Below are positions 28,423 to 36,905 of a DNA stretch of 64,000 nt, piece by piece. The DNA is from an uncultured Streptococcus sp. (GTDB lineage Bacteria; Bacillota; Bacilli; Lactobacillales; Streptococcaceae). The notes under the pieces are model-generated. The model did not search any database. It saw nothing but the letters and a program-made list of their open reading frames with translations, and was not told the DNA's origin. Position 1 is the first letter of the stretch; each line of letters starts with the position of its first letter. Both the position numbers and the translations under genes were made by a program. The stretch is taken from assembly GCA_934215455.1 (NCBI GenBank), contig CAKPZX010000002.1, positions 1-64,000 of the forward strand, in the 5' to 3' direction.

Positions 28423-29340
28423 TCATTTCAATGCCGCAGGATATAGGCTCTCTTGCTCCTTGGAGGTGTCTTTGAGGATAAAGATGGCCCATAAAAGAGC
28501 TAAGATGCAGACCACTAATCCCGGAATGCCCCCTTCAGGACCGAATTCACCACCAGTGATCAAAGTGTGATTTGAAGTTGTGAAGTACATCAGGGATGAT
28601 TCGCTGTCAAAGCCACTGACGTGAAAACCATAGACATTTCCCATCAGGAAATTCCAGGCAAAGTGGAAGCCACAAGGTCCCCAAATATTCCCGCGTTTCA
28701 GGGCATAGACTGCTGTAAAGACCCCGAAGAAGAAGAGATGAACAGTAGAGAACCAAGAAGCACCGTTGTTATTCATATGGAAGTAGGAGAACATAGTAGC
28801 TGAGATCAGGATAGCCAGAAGGGCATTGGTATGGTAGGAGATAGTTGGAATCAACCAACCACGGATATAAATTTCTTCCGCCGCAGTTTGGAAAATATAG
28901 CCGATCAAGACCAAAATCCAGGATACAAGAAATGGCATACTAAATTGAATGCGATGGAATGTGGCATTCCCTGTGACTAAAAAGACGATCAAGACTGTTG
29001 TGATCATGATGCCTCCCACAAGGCAACCTTTGGCGAATTCAGAAAGCCCATTTCCTTTGGAAAATCCCATGGTTCGAATAGGCCGCTTTTCAATCAAACG
29101 AACCCAAAGGAAGAAGGCGATGATGGTATAGAGGAAGGACCAAAGGTCAAGGATGTTCCACCAGTCTGGGATCCAGTGTTGCTTATTGAGAAAGAAGCTG
29201 GTCGATGCTGTGCTAACAGGGGACATGTACTCTGTGATGTAATACAGAATAAACGGAGCCAAAAACCATGGTGTCAGAAATTTTCCCTTTTTGATATTGG
29301 CAATTAAGGGATTCTCTTTAGAAAGAAAAGAAAGACTCAT
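28423..29340 (-). CDS. CPBP-family intramembrane metalloprotease
   Basis: A 305-residue membrane protein with CPBP motifs EEIYIRGWL, FSYFHMNNN and HFAWNFLMG, and about eight hydrophobic segments. It is longer than the CPBP protein at 21865 and belongs to the type with a C-terminal PEGG-loop and a final helix. ATG 29340 is chosen because GGAGG lies six bases upstream. Its role is unknown; relatives serve in bacteriocin immunity or signal-peptide processing. It is transcribed against its neighbours as a single gene. Confidence 0.82.
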   Translation of the reverse strand: MSLSFLSKENPLIANIKKGKFLTPWFLAPFILYYITEYMSPVSTASTSFFLNKQHWIPDWWNILDLWSFLYTIIAFFLWVRLIEKRPIRTMGFSKGNGLSEFAKGCLVGGIMITTVLIVFLVTGNATFHRIQFSMPFLVSWILVLIGYIFQTAAEEIYIRGWLIPTISYHTNALLAILISATMFSYFHMNNNGASWFSTVHLFFFGVFTAVYALKRGNIWGPCGFHFAWNFLMGNVYGFHVSGFDSESSLMYFTTSNHTLITGGEFGPEGGIPGLVVCILALLWAIFILKDTSKEQESLYPAALK

Positions 29341-29494
29341 AAAGAACCTCCATCTAAAACGTAGAACAAAGAAACAGCTTTCTTTGTACAGCAAGTAATC
29401 ATTGAAACAAGGCGCTTCTTGATGTCACTTCCTTTCTGCGTTCTTGTTTCGAGCTTCCCACAAGCAACTTATTTATGAATGTTTTTTCACATTT

Positions 29495-29523
29495 ATTATA
29501 CCTAAATTAGGAAGCGGTTACAA
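29495..29523 (-). promoter_or_regulatory. Promoter of the minus-strand CPBP gene
   Basis: Minus strand TTGTAA (29518-29523), 17-base spacer, TATAAT (29495-29500). The leader would be about 150 bases. The remaining part of the 309-base gap 29341-29649 is AT-rich and also carries the rsgA promoter; I see nothing else in it. Confidence 0.68.
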
Positions 29524-29611
29524 TACCCCTATCTTTATTATCCCTAAAAATTTTACTGAAACTAGTTCCAGATTTTTCTTATTGAGCAATCCAGCCTTAT
29601 TTCTCATTTTT

Positions 29612-29620
29612 TGGTATAAT
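29612..29620 (+). promoter_or_regulatory. Extended -10 promoter of rsgA
   Basis: TTGGTATAAT at 29611-29620 contains TGG directly before a perfect TATAAT, 30 bases before the start codon. Confidence 0.65.
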
Positions 29621-29649
29621 AGATAGTATTAATCTCAAAGGAGTGCGAT

Positions 29650-30528
29650 TTGCAAGGAACAATCGTCAAGGCCTTGGCTGGCTTCTACTACGTGGAGTCA
29701 GATGGTCACATTTACCAGACACGGGCTCGTGGAAATTTTAGAAAAAAAGGACAGACTCCTTATGTGGGGGATCAGGTGGAGTTCTCTGCTGAAGAGAATT
29801 CAGAAGGCTACATTTTGAGCATTGCGCCTCGAAAAAATAGCCTCGTGCGTCCTCCGATTGTCAATATTGATCAGGCGGTAGTGATCATGTCAGCTAAGGA
29901 ACCTGATTTCAACGCCAATCTTTTAGACCGTTTTCTGGTTCTTTTGGAGCATAAGGGGATTCATCCCATTGTCTATATTTCAAAACTGGACTTATTAGAA
30001 GATATGGAAGACATCCACTACTACCAAGGAATCTACCAGACTATTGGCTATGACTTTGTCTTGTCGATTGAGGAACTCTTGCCCCTTTTGACCAATCAAA
30101 CCACGGTCTTTATGGGACAGACCGGTGTAGGAAAATCGACCTTGCTCAATAAAATCGCTCCGGATCTGGAGCTTGAAACGGGTGAGATTTCAGATAGTCT
30201 GGGGCGCGGTCGACACACGACCCGAGCTGTCAGCTTTTACCATTTAAATGGAGCAAAGATCGCAGATACGCCTGGTTTTTCATCCCTCGATTATGAAGTG
30301 ACAACCAGTGAAGACTTAAATCAAGCCTTCCCAGAGATCGCCGATGTGAGCCACTCTTGTAAATTTCGTACCTGTACCCACACGCATGAGCCCGCTTGTG
30401 CGGTGAAACCAGCCGTTGAAAGAGAGGAAATTGCACCTTTCCGTTATGAGGATTACTTGCAATTTCTAAGTGAGATTGAAAACCGTCGCGAAACCTATAA
30501 AAAAGTTTCGAAAAAAATGCCAAAATAG
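29650..30528 (+). CDS. rsgA: Ribosome small-subunit GTPase RsgA
   Basis: A 292-residue circularly permuted GTPase that assists 30S maturation. Order of motifs: N-terminal OB fold, G4-type SKLD, then G1 [10 protein letters not shown]3 DTPGFSSL, and a C-terminal zinc motif [17 protein letters not shown] start with AAAGGAG upstream. It begins a run of five closely packed genes ending with yhaM. Confidence 0.95.
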   Translation: MQGTIVKALAGFYYVESDGHIYQTRARGNFRKKGQTPYVGDQVEFSAEENSEGYILSIAPRKNSLVRPPIVNIDQAVVIMSAKEPDFNANLLDRFLVLLEHKGIHPIVYISKLDLLEDMEDIHYYQGIYQTIGYDFVLSIEELLPLLTNQTTVFMGQTGVGKSTLLNKIAPDLELETGEISDSLGRGRHTTRAVSFYHLNGAKIADTPGFSSLDYEVTTSEDLNQAFPEIADVSHSCKFRTCTHTHEPACAVKPAVEREEIAPFRYEDYLQFLSEIENRRETYKKVSKKMPK

Positions 30529-30542
30529 GAGACACTACAACG

Positions 30543-31202
30543 ATGAAAACAATGAAAATTGCACCCTCAATTTTGAGTGCCGATTATGCCAATTTTGAAA
30601 GTGAATTGAAACGCTTAGAAGCAGCAGGAGCTGACTATGCCCATATCGATGTCATGGATGGCCATTTTGTGCCCAATATCAGCTTTGGAGCTGGTGTCGT
30701 AGAGAGTATGCGTCCGCATAGTAAGTTGGTCTTTGATTGCCACTTGATGGTCACCAATCCCGAACACCATATCGAAGAATTTGCCCGTGCAGGTGCTGAC
30801 ATCATCAGCATCCACGTAGAAGCAACTCCTCATATCCACGGAGCTCTTCAAAAAATTCGTCAAGCGGGTGTGAAGGCGAGTGTCGTGATCAACCCAGGGA
30901 CTCCTGTAGACAGTATCAAACATGTCTTAAACTTGGTGGATCAAGTCTTGGTTATGACCGTTAATCCAGGATTCGGTGGCCAAGCCTTCTTGCCTGAAAC
31001 CATGGACAAGGTGCGCGAATTAGCCGCTCTTCGTGAAGAAAAAGGCTTAGACTTTGATATCGAAGTGGATGGTGGAATTGATGGCCAAAGTATTTCCCAA
31101 GCAAAAGAAGCCGGGGCCAATGTTTTTGTAGCAGGCTCTTATGTCTTTAATGGAGATGTCAATGAGCGCGTTCAAACGCTCCGAGATGCTGTCAATGGGT
31201 AA
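30543..31202 (+). CDS. rpe: Ribulose-phosphate 3-epimerase
   Basis: A 219-residue TIM-barrel enzyme of the pentose-phosphate pathway interconverting ribulose-5-P and xylulose-5-P. Motifs: PSILSADYANFE, HIDVMDGHFVPN, VNPGFGGQ and DGGID. AGGAGA precedes the ATG. It overlaps thiN by eight bases. Confidence 0.95.
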   Translation: MKTMKIAPSILSADYANFESELKRLEAAGADYAHIDVMDGHFVPNISFGAGVVESMRPHSKLVFDCHLMVTNPEHHIEEFARAGADIISIHVEATPHIHGALQKIRQAGVKASVVINPGTPVDSIKHVLNLVDQVLVMTVNPGFGGQAFLPETMDKVRELAALREEKGLDFDIEVDGGIDGQSISQAKEAGANVFVAGSYVFNGDVNERVQTLRDAVNG

Positions 31203-31827
31203 CATCGCAATACTGGCAGGAGGTGACAGCACGCTCTTGCCAAGAAATCATGACGCTTATGTAGGCGTTGATGGTGGCTGTTTGAAGTTACTGGAACAAG
31301 GCCTGCCATTAGATATAGCTGTGGGGGATTTCGATTCTGTCTCTGAGACTGATTCGCGCAAGATCCGAACCCAAGCCAAGCAGGTTGTTCAATCCGTCCC
31401 TGAAAAGAACGATACAGATTTGGAATTGGCCTTGAAAGCAGTCTTTGAAGCCTATCCAGAGGCTGCTGTCACCGTTTATGGTGCCTTTGGCGGTCGTTTG
31501 GATCACCTCTTGTCCAATATCTTTTTGCCGACAGATCCAGACCTAGCTTCCTACATGGAGCAAATCCAATTAGTCGACGGTCAAAATCGCTTGATCTACA
31601 GATCAGCCGGCTGCCATGAGATTCAGCCAGATCCAGCCATGTCCTATGTTGGTTTTATGCCTGTTGGAGAGGGCCACTTAGAGATCGCAGGGGCCAAGTA
31701 TCCGCTCCATCAGGAGAATTATTTTTTGAAGGCCATGTATGGCTCCAATGAATTTTTGGATCAACCGATTCAAGTGAGTCTTGATCGTGGCTATCTTGTC
31801 ATTGTTTATAGTAAAGACAGAGGTTAA
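31195..31827 (+). CDS. thiN: Thiamine diphosphokinase
   Basis: A 210-residue enzyme that pyrophosphorylates thiamine to thiamine diphosphate. Motifs GVDGG, GDFDSV, EKNDTDLELAL and GAFGGRLDH are visible. ATG 31195 overlaps the rpe stop; the ribosome-binding site is weak, which suggests coupled translation. One base separates its stop from rmuC. Confidence 0.92.
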   Translation: MGNIAILAGGDSTLLPRNHDAYVGVDGGCLKLLEQGLPLDIAVGDFDSVSETDSRKIRTQAKQVVQSVPEKNDTDLELALKAVFEAYPEAAVTVYGAFGGRLDHLLSNIFLPTDPDLASYMEQIQLVDGQNRLIYRSAGCHEIQPDPAMSYVGFMPVGEGHLEIAGAKYPLHQENYFLKAMYGSNEFLDQPIQVSLDRGYLVIVYSKDRG

Positions 31828-31828
31828 T

Positions 31829-33079
31829 ATGAATATCATTCTGCTTCTGATTGGCCTGCTCAATCTGGGTCTCCTCATCTATTTCTTGCAACGGTCAGAT
31901 GATACAAGACCGGCTTTACGAGAGATGCTGGAAGACCATGAGGATCATTTGACAGACCAGTTGGACTATCGTTTTGAAAAAGAAAGACAAGCAAGCCAGA
32001 TTGCCAATCAGCAGTTAGAGATCGCCTTGACAGATCGCTTAACCGAGATGAGAGTGGAGATCCACCAGCAGACGACGGCTCTGCGCGCTGAGATGAATGA
32101 GCACTTTACTAAAAATCGGGACAAAACAGATGAGCGCATGCGCCAGATCCAAGAGTCCAATGAAGTGCGGCTAGAACAGATGCGCCAAACGGTAGAAGAA
32201 AAATTGGAGAAAACCTTGCAGCACCGCTTGCAGACCTCCTTTGAGACGGTTTCAAAACAATTGGAGTCGGTCAACAAAGGGTTGGGAGAAATGCAGACAG
32301 TGGCGCGGGATGTCGGAACCCTTAATAAAGTTCTCTCCAATACCAAGACGCGTGGGATTATGGGCGAATTGCAGCTGGGGCAAATCATTGAAGATATCTT
32401 GACCCCAGCCCAGTATGAGCGGGAGTTTGTCACCGTTCCCCAATCCAGTGAGCGCGTGGAATATGCCATTAAGCTTCCAGGACAAGGAGAGGAGCCAGTC
32501 TATCTGCCGATTGACTCTAAATTCCCACTGGAAGACTACTATCGTCTGGAAGAAGCTTATGAATCAGGAGAGAAAGAGGAGATCGAGCGTTACCGCAAGG
32601 CCCTTCTTGCTAGTATCAAGCGTTTTGCTAAGGATATCCAACAAAAATACCTCTTTCCGCCAGCGACAACGAATTTCGGAATTCTCTTTTTGCCAACTGA
32701 AGGCCTCTATTCCGAAGTGGTTCGCAATCCAGAATTCTTCGATCATTTGCGTCGAGACGAACAAATTTTAGTGGCTGGGCCAAGTACCTTATCAGCCCTC
32801 TTGAACTCCTTGTCTGTTGGCTTTAAAACGCTCAACATCCAAAAGAGTGCAGATGACATTAGCAAGGTGTTGGGATCGGTCAAATCAGAATTCCATAAGT
32901 TTGGAGGGATTCTGGCCAAGACTCAGCGCCATTTAAAGAATGCTTCCAATAATATTGATGATTTGCTAACCAGACGGACCAGTGCCATCGAGCGGACACT
33001 CCGCCAAATCGAAAGCGATGAGGACCTGCTGGGACTAGATGTATATATAGAAGATGGAGAAGATGATGGTCAAAATTAA
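31829..33079 (+). CDS. rmuC: DNA recombination protein RmuC
   Basis: A 416-residue protein: one N-terminal membrane helix (about 2-19), a long coiled coil (about 30-160), then the RmuC nuclease-like domain with LGNV-type region TRGIMGELQLGQIIEDIL and YLPIDSKFPLEDYYRL. RmuC limits inversions at short inverted repeats in E. coli. ATG 31829 with AGAGG upstream. It overlaps yhaM. Confidence 0.92.
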   Translation: MNIILLLIGLLNLGLLIYFLQRSDDTRPALREMLEDHEDHLTDQLDYRFEKERQASQIANQQLEIALTDRLTEMRVEIHQQTTALRAEMNEHFTKNRDKTDERMRQIQESNEVRLEQMRQTVEEKLEKTLQHRLQTSFETVSKQLESVNKGLGEMQTVARDVGTLNKVLSNTKTRGIMGELQLGQIIEDILTPAQYEREFVTVPQSSERVEYAIKLPGQGEEPVYLPIDSKFPLEDYYRLEEAYESGEKEEIERYRKALLASIKRFAKDIQQKYLFPPATTNFGILFLPTEGLYSEVVRNPEFFDHLRRDEQILVAGPSTLSALLNSLSVGFKTLNIQKSADDISKVLGSVKSEFHKFGGILAKTQRHLKNASNNIDDLLTRRTSAIERTLRQIESDEDLLGLDVYIEDGEDDGQN

Positions 33080-34010
33080 CCAAATGAAAAAAGATGAATT
33101 GTTCGAAGGATTCTATTTGATCAAGTCAGCAGAAGTGCGTCAAACGCGGGCCGGGAAAAACTACCTCGCCTTTGTCTTCCAGGATGAGACTGGTACAATC
33201 GAAGGCAAACTATGGGACGCTCAACCCCACAATGTAGAGAGCTTTACAGCTGGGCGCGTGGTCCATATGTCTGGACGTCGAGAAGTTTACAATAATACCC
33301 CGCAAGTCAATCAATTGAACATGCGTTTGCCACAAGCAGGAGAGCCCAACAATCCAGCAGACTTTAAGGAAAAACCACCAGTAGATCCCAAGGAATTGCA
33401 TGAATACCTGTCAAACATGATTTTCAAAATTGAAAATCCAGTCTGGCAACGGATTGTCCGGGCCCTCTATGGGAAATATGAGAAAGAGTTTTATAGCTAT
33501 CCAGCTGCTAAAACCAACCACCATGCCTTTGAAGCAGGCCTTGCTTATCATACGGCAACCATGGTCCGCTTGGCAGATAGTATCGGCGATATCTATCCTC
33601 AGTTGAATAAAAGTTTGCTCTTTGCAGGGATTATGTTACACGATTTGGCCAAAGTGATCGAGTTGACGGGGCCTGAAAATACAGAATACACTGTTCGAGG
33701 CAATCTCATCGGCCACATTGCACTGATCGATGAAGAAATCACCAAGGTCTTGCAAGAGTTGAAGATTGATGACCAAAAAGAAGAAGTTATCGTCCTTCGC
33801 CATGTGATCTTGAGTCACCATGGCTTGCTCGAATACGGTAGTCCTGTTCGTCCAAAAATCATGGAAGCAGAGATTATTCATATGATCGACAATTTGGATG
33901 CAGAAATGATGATGATGACAACAGCACTTGGCTTAATTGGTCCTGGCGAAATGACCAATAAAATCTTTGCTATGGAAAATCGTTCCTTCTATAAACCGAA
34001 TCTCGACTAG
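33066..34010 (+). CDS. yhaM: 3'-5' exoribonuclease YhaM (Cbf1)
   Basis: A 314-residue enzyme with an N-terminal OB fold (about 10-90) and an HD domain (HHAFEAGLAYHTATM, MLHDLAKV, LSHHG). In streptococci YhaM trims mRNA 3' ends. Three ATG codons lie close together (33054, 33063, 33066); I chose 33066 because GGAG lies six bases before it and it gives MVKINQMKKDELFEG. It overlaps rmuC by 14 bases. Confidence 0.93.
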   Translation: MVKINQMKKDELFEGFYLIKSAEVRQTRAGKNYLAFVFQDETGTIEGKLWDAQPHNVESFTAGRVVHMSGRREVYNNTPQVNQLNMRLPQAGEPNNPADFKEKPPVDPKELHEYLSNMIFKIENPVWQRIVRALYGKYEKEFYSYPAAKTNHHAFEAGLAYHTATMVRLADSIGDIYPQLNKSLLFAGIMLHDLAKVIELTGPENTEYTVRGNLIGHIALIDEEITKVLQELKIDDQKEEVIVLRHVILSHHGLLEYGSPVRPKIMEAEIIHMIDNLDAEMMMMTTALGLIGPGEMTNKIFAMENRSFYKPNLD

Positions 34011-34110
34011 TAAAAACAGAGATAAATACGGGAATGATTCTGCCAAAAATGAAATAATCAGGAAAAAACGGCCTTCTGTAAATCAGAATGTTCGTTTTTT
34101 TCGCTTCTTA

Positions 34111-34119
34111 TGGTATAAT
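34111..34119 (+). promoter_or_regulatory. Extended -10 promoter of purR
   Basis: TGG directly before TATAAT (34114-34119), 27 bases before the purR ATG; no convincing -35. Confidence 0.6.
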
Positions 34120-34145
34120 GGTAGAAAAAACTACATGGTGAGAAA

Positions 34146-34961
34146 ATGAAATTAAGAAGAAGTGAACGGATGGTCGTGATTTCTAATTACTTGATCAACC
34201 ATCCCTATGAATTGACTAGCCTCAATACGTTTGCGGAAAAGTATGAGTCTGCCAAGTCTTCCATCTCAGAAGATATCGTGATCATTAAGCGTGCGTTTGA
34301 AGAAATGGAAATCGGAAATATCGAGACCATCACAGGAGCTGGAGGAGGCGTGATCTTTACACCGTCTATCTCAGATCAAGAATCCAAAGAAATCGTCGAG
34401 GATCTTTGCAAGCAACTGTCTGAAAGTGATCGTATCCTTCCTGGTGGCTACATTTACCTGTCTGATCTTTTGAGCAATCCAAAGATTTTGAATCGGATCG
34501 GACGCATCATTGCTAAAGCCTTCCGGGATAAGAAGATTGATGCTGTCATGACCGTAGCGACCAAGGGAGTTCCTTTAGCCAATGCAGTGGCTAATGTCTT
34601 GAATGTTCCATTCGTCATTGTCCGTCGTGATTTGAAAATCACAGAAGGGTCAACCGTTAGTGTCAACTATGTTTCAGGCTCAAGTGGAGATCGCATTGAG
34701 AAAATGTTCCTTTCAAAACGGAGCCTAAAAGCAGGAAGCCGGGTCTTGATTGTCGATGACTTCCTTAAAGGTGGTGGAACGATTAACGGGATGGTCAGCC
34801 TCTTGGCTGAATTTGATTCTGAATTAGCCGGGGTAGCTGTCTTTGCGGATAATGCTGCAACCGACCGTGAATTCTTTGAACACAAATCCTTATTGCGCGT
34901 GACCAACATCGATGTAAAAGAAAATAAATTGAGTGTCGAAGTTGGGAATATCTTTGATTAA
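34146..34961 (+). CDS. purR: Purine operon repressor PurR
   Basis: A 271-residue Firmicutes PurR: an N-terminal winged-helix domain (about 1-75, LRRSERMVVISNYLINHPYE) and a phosphoribosyltransferase-like domain with the PRPP-binding motif VLIVDDFLKGGGT. It controls purine synthesis genes in response to PRPP. GTGAGAAA precedes the ATG. The next gene follows after 23 bases and is probably cotranscribed. Confidence 0.95.
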   Translation: MKLRRSERMVVISNYLINHPYELTSLNTFAEKYESAKSSISEDIVIIKRAFEEMEIGNIETITGAGGGVIFTPSISDQESKEIVEDLCKQLSESDRILPGGYIYLSDLLSNPKILNRIGRIIAKAFRDKKIDAVMTVATKGVPLANAVANVLNVPFVIVRRDLKITEGSTVSVNYVSGSSGDRIEKMFLSKRSLKAGSRVLIVDDFLKGGGTINGMVSLLAEFDSELAGVAVFADNAATDREFFEHKSLLRVTNIDVKENKLSVEVGNIFD

Positions 34962-34984
34962 GAGCAACAAAGGAGGATCAAAAA

Positions 34985-35551
34985 GTGAAAAGAATTTTAG
35001 ATCGATTTGATAATAGTCCTTTGTGGATTCGCTTGGTGACAGTTCTGTCTCTATCCTTTATTTTGGTAGCTGGTTTGTATACCGTTAAAAAGAATACGGC
35101 TGCCCAGGTAACGACAGAAATTCAACCTGCTAAAAAAACAGGTTCCCTTCCAGTGAAAAAGGAAACAAAGGAAGAAAAAGAAAAGAAGGAAGAAAAGAAA
35201 AATACAGAAGCTGCTGAAAAAGCAGTCGTTCAAATGGAAACAACTCCAAGTCAAGATTCTGTGAACGCTGCCCAAGCTGCTGTGAAGAAAGTCAAAGATG
35301 CGACTCAAAAGCAATCGCTTGAGGCCCGTATCCAATACATCGCTAACTATTATGGACTGACCTATGAGAGCGACACAACGGCAACACAGCAGACTCAAAC
35401 AGACGCTAATGCCAACACGAACGCGAACGCAAATACTAATGCCAATGCTGGAGTAGCTGGAGCCAATGCGACAGTTCAACCACAACAGCAACAACAGTAT
35501 GCTCCGGCTGCAGATGCAGGGGCAGAAGAACCTGCTGAAGCTGGTCAATAA
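34985..35551 (+). CDS. Membrane-anchored low-complexity protein (188 aa), function unknown
   Basis: I do not recognise a domain. There is one N-terminal helix (about 15-33, LVTVLSLSFILVAGLYTV) and then an extracytoplasmic part: a Lys/Glu-rich segment, a short helical region (VNAAQAAVKKVKDATQKQSLEARIQYI) and a tail with Asn-Ala/Asn-Thr repeats (NANTNANANTNANA) followed by Gln runs. GTG start with AAAGGAGG upstream. It shares the purR transcript, but its repeats point to a wall- or surface-spanning role; no sortase motif is present. Confidence 0.75.
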   Translation: MKRILDRFDNSPLWIRLVTVLSLSFILVAGLYTVKKNTAAQVTTEIQPAKKTGSLPVKKETKEEKEKKEEKKNTEAAEKAVVQMETTPSQDSVNAAQAAVKKVKDATQKQSLEARIQYIANYYGLTYESDTTATQQTQTDANANTNANANTNANAGVAGANATVQPQQQQQYAPAADAGAEEPAEAGQ

Positions 35552-35589
35552 TGAACTTTTTCGACTTCTTTAAAAAATAAAAAAACATC

Positions 35590-35618
35590 TTGCAATCAAA
35601 GTGCCGTCATGTTATAAT
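35590..35618 (+). promoter_or_regulatory. Promoter of the rpsL-rpsG operon
   Basis: TTGCAA (35590-35595), 17-base spacer, TATAAT (35613-35618). The leader of about 130 bases contains short inverted segments such as ATGGTA / TACCAT but no structure that I can assign to a known regulator. Confidence 0.8.
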
Positions 35619-35756
35619 AATAGACGGTACTTTTTACTTTTGGTCTCTCAAGAGTGTACAGGGACGTGCTGACAAATGTTGCAAAAGTACACACAGATGG
35701 TAGCTGTCACCAAGTGTACCATCACCAAAAATAAAAAATTTCACAGGAGAATGTAG

Positions 35757-36170
35757 ATGCCTACAATTAACCAATTGGTTCGCAAACCGCGTAAATCAAA
35801 AGTAGAAAAATCTAAATCACCAGCTTTGAACGTTGGTTACAACAGTCATAAAAAAGTTCAAACAAACGTTTCTTCACCACAAAAACGTGGTGTTGCAACT
35901 CGTGTTGGAACAATGACACCTAAAAAACCTAACTCTGCCCTTCGTAAATTTGCCCGTGTACGTTTGAGCAACTTGATCGAAGTAACTGCTTATATCCCAG
36001 GTATCGGACACAACTTGCAAGAACACAGCGTGGTTCTTCTTCGTGGTGGACGTGTAAAAGACCTTCCAGGGGTACGTTACCATATCGTCCGTGGAGCACT
36101 TGATACTGCAGGTGTAAACGATCGTAAACAAGGCCGTTCTAAATACGGTACTAAAAAACCAAAAGCATAA
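35757..36170 (+). CDS. rpsL: 30S ribosomal protein S12
   Basis: A 137-residue ribosomal protein of the decoding centre. The conserved stretches [15 protein letters not shown] and [13 protein letters not shown] are intact; the Lys of TPKKPNS and the Lys of GRVKDLPG, where streptomycin-resistance changes usually fall, are the normal residues. AGGAGA upstream. Confidence 0.98.
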   Translation: MPTINQLVRKPRKSKVEKSKSPALNVGYNSHKKVQTNVSSPQKRGVATRVGTMTPKKPNSALRKFARVRLSNLIEVTAYIPGIGHNLQEHSVVLLRGGRVKDLPGVRYHIVRGALDTAGVNDRKQGRSKYGTKKPKA

Positions 36171-36189
36171 GGAAAGGGGATAAAGAAAA

Positions 36190-36660
36190 ATGAGTCGTAA
36201 AAACCGTGCGCCTAAACGCGATGTATTGCCAGATCCGCTTTACAATTCACAATTAGTTACTCGTCTTATCAACCGCGTTATGCTTGATGGTAAACGTGGT
36301 ACAGCTGCTTCAATCGTTTACGGAGCTTTCGAACAAATTAAAGAAGCTACTGGAAACGATGCTCTTGAAGTATTCGAAACAGCTATGGAAAACATCATGC
36401 CTGTACTTGAAGTACGTGCTCGCCGTGTCGGTGGTTCTAACTACCAAGTCCCAGTTGAAGTTCGTCCAGAACGTCGTACAACACTTGGACTTCGTTGGTT
36501 GGTAACAATCGCTCGTCAACGTGGTGAACACACAATGGTTGATCGTCTTGCAAAAGAAATCTTGGATGCAGCGAACAACACTGGTGCAGCTGTTAAGAAA
36601 CGTGAAGATACTCACCGTATGGCTGAAGCTAACCGTGCATTCGCACACTTCCGCTGGTAA
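36190..36660 (+). CDS. rpsG: 30S ribosomal protein S7
   Basis: A 156-residue ribosomal protein that initiates assembly of the 30S head. Recognised from [20 protein letters not shown] to AHFRW at the end. AAAGGGG lies upstream, 19 bases after rpsL. Codon choice is strongly biased, as in its neighbours rpsL and fusA. Confidence 0.98.
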   Translation: MSRKNRAPKRDVLPDPLYNSQLVTRLINRVMLDGKRGTAASIVYGAFEQIKEATGNDALEVFETAMENIMPVLEVRARRVGGSNYQVPVEVRPERRTTLGLRWLVTIARQRGEHTMVDRLAKEILDAANNTGAAVKKREDTHRMAEANRAFAHFRW

Positions 36661-36819
36661 GATTAAGATACTAAGGGCGTTAAAAAAGCGACTGAAAATT
36701 AGGAAGCTTGACGAAGAATCAAAGATTCTAGGAAAGCTTATCTATTTTCCGAGCTTTTAGCCCAGGTTCAATTGAGCTCTTCTTACAAGTTGGAACCAAA
36801 ACTTAGCATGAAAACACTG

Positions 36820-36850
36820 AAAACGGGTAGGTCCTGCCTATCCGTTTTTA
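36820..36850 (+). terminator. Terminator between rpsG and fusA
   Basis: Stem AAAACGGGTAGG / CCTATCCGTTTT with one G:U pair and a 5-base loop, ending in T-rich sequence. The 245-base gap 36661-36905 otherwise holds only the fusA promoter. Confidence 0.8.
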
Positions 36851-36858
36851 TTAAATCA

Positions 36859-36867
36859 TGTTATAAT
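36859..36867 (+). promoter_or_regulatory. Extended -10 promoter of fusA
   Basis: TGTTATAAT at 36859-36867 after the terminator, 39 bases before the ATG. It gives fusA its own transcript. Confidence 0.65.
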
Positions 36868-36905
36868 AGAATATAGAAATAAAAAATATAGGAGAAACAA
36901 ACCTC

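Noticed and set aside
35619-35756. Possible riboswitch or autoregulatory structure in the rpsL leader
   Set aside because: Only short inverted segments are visible and no known motif fits; the length is normal for a ribosomal protein leader.
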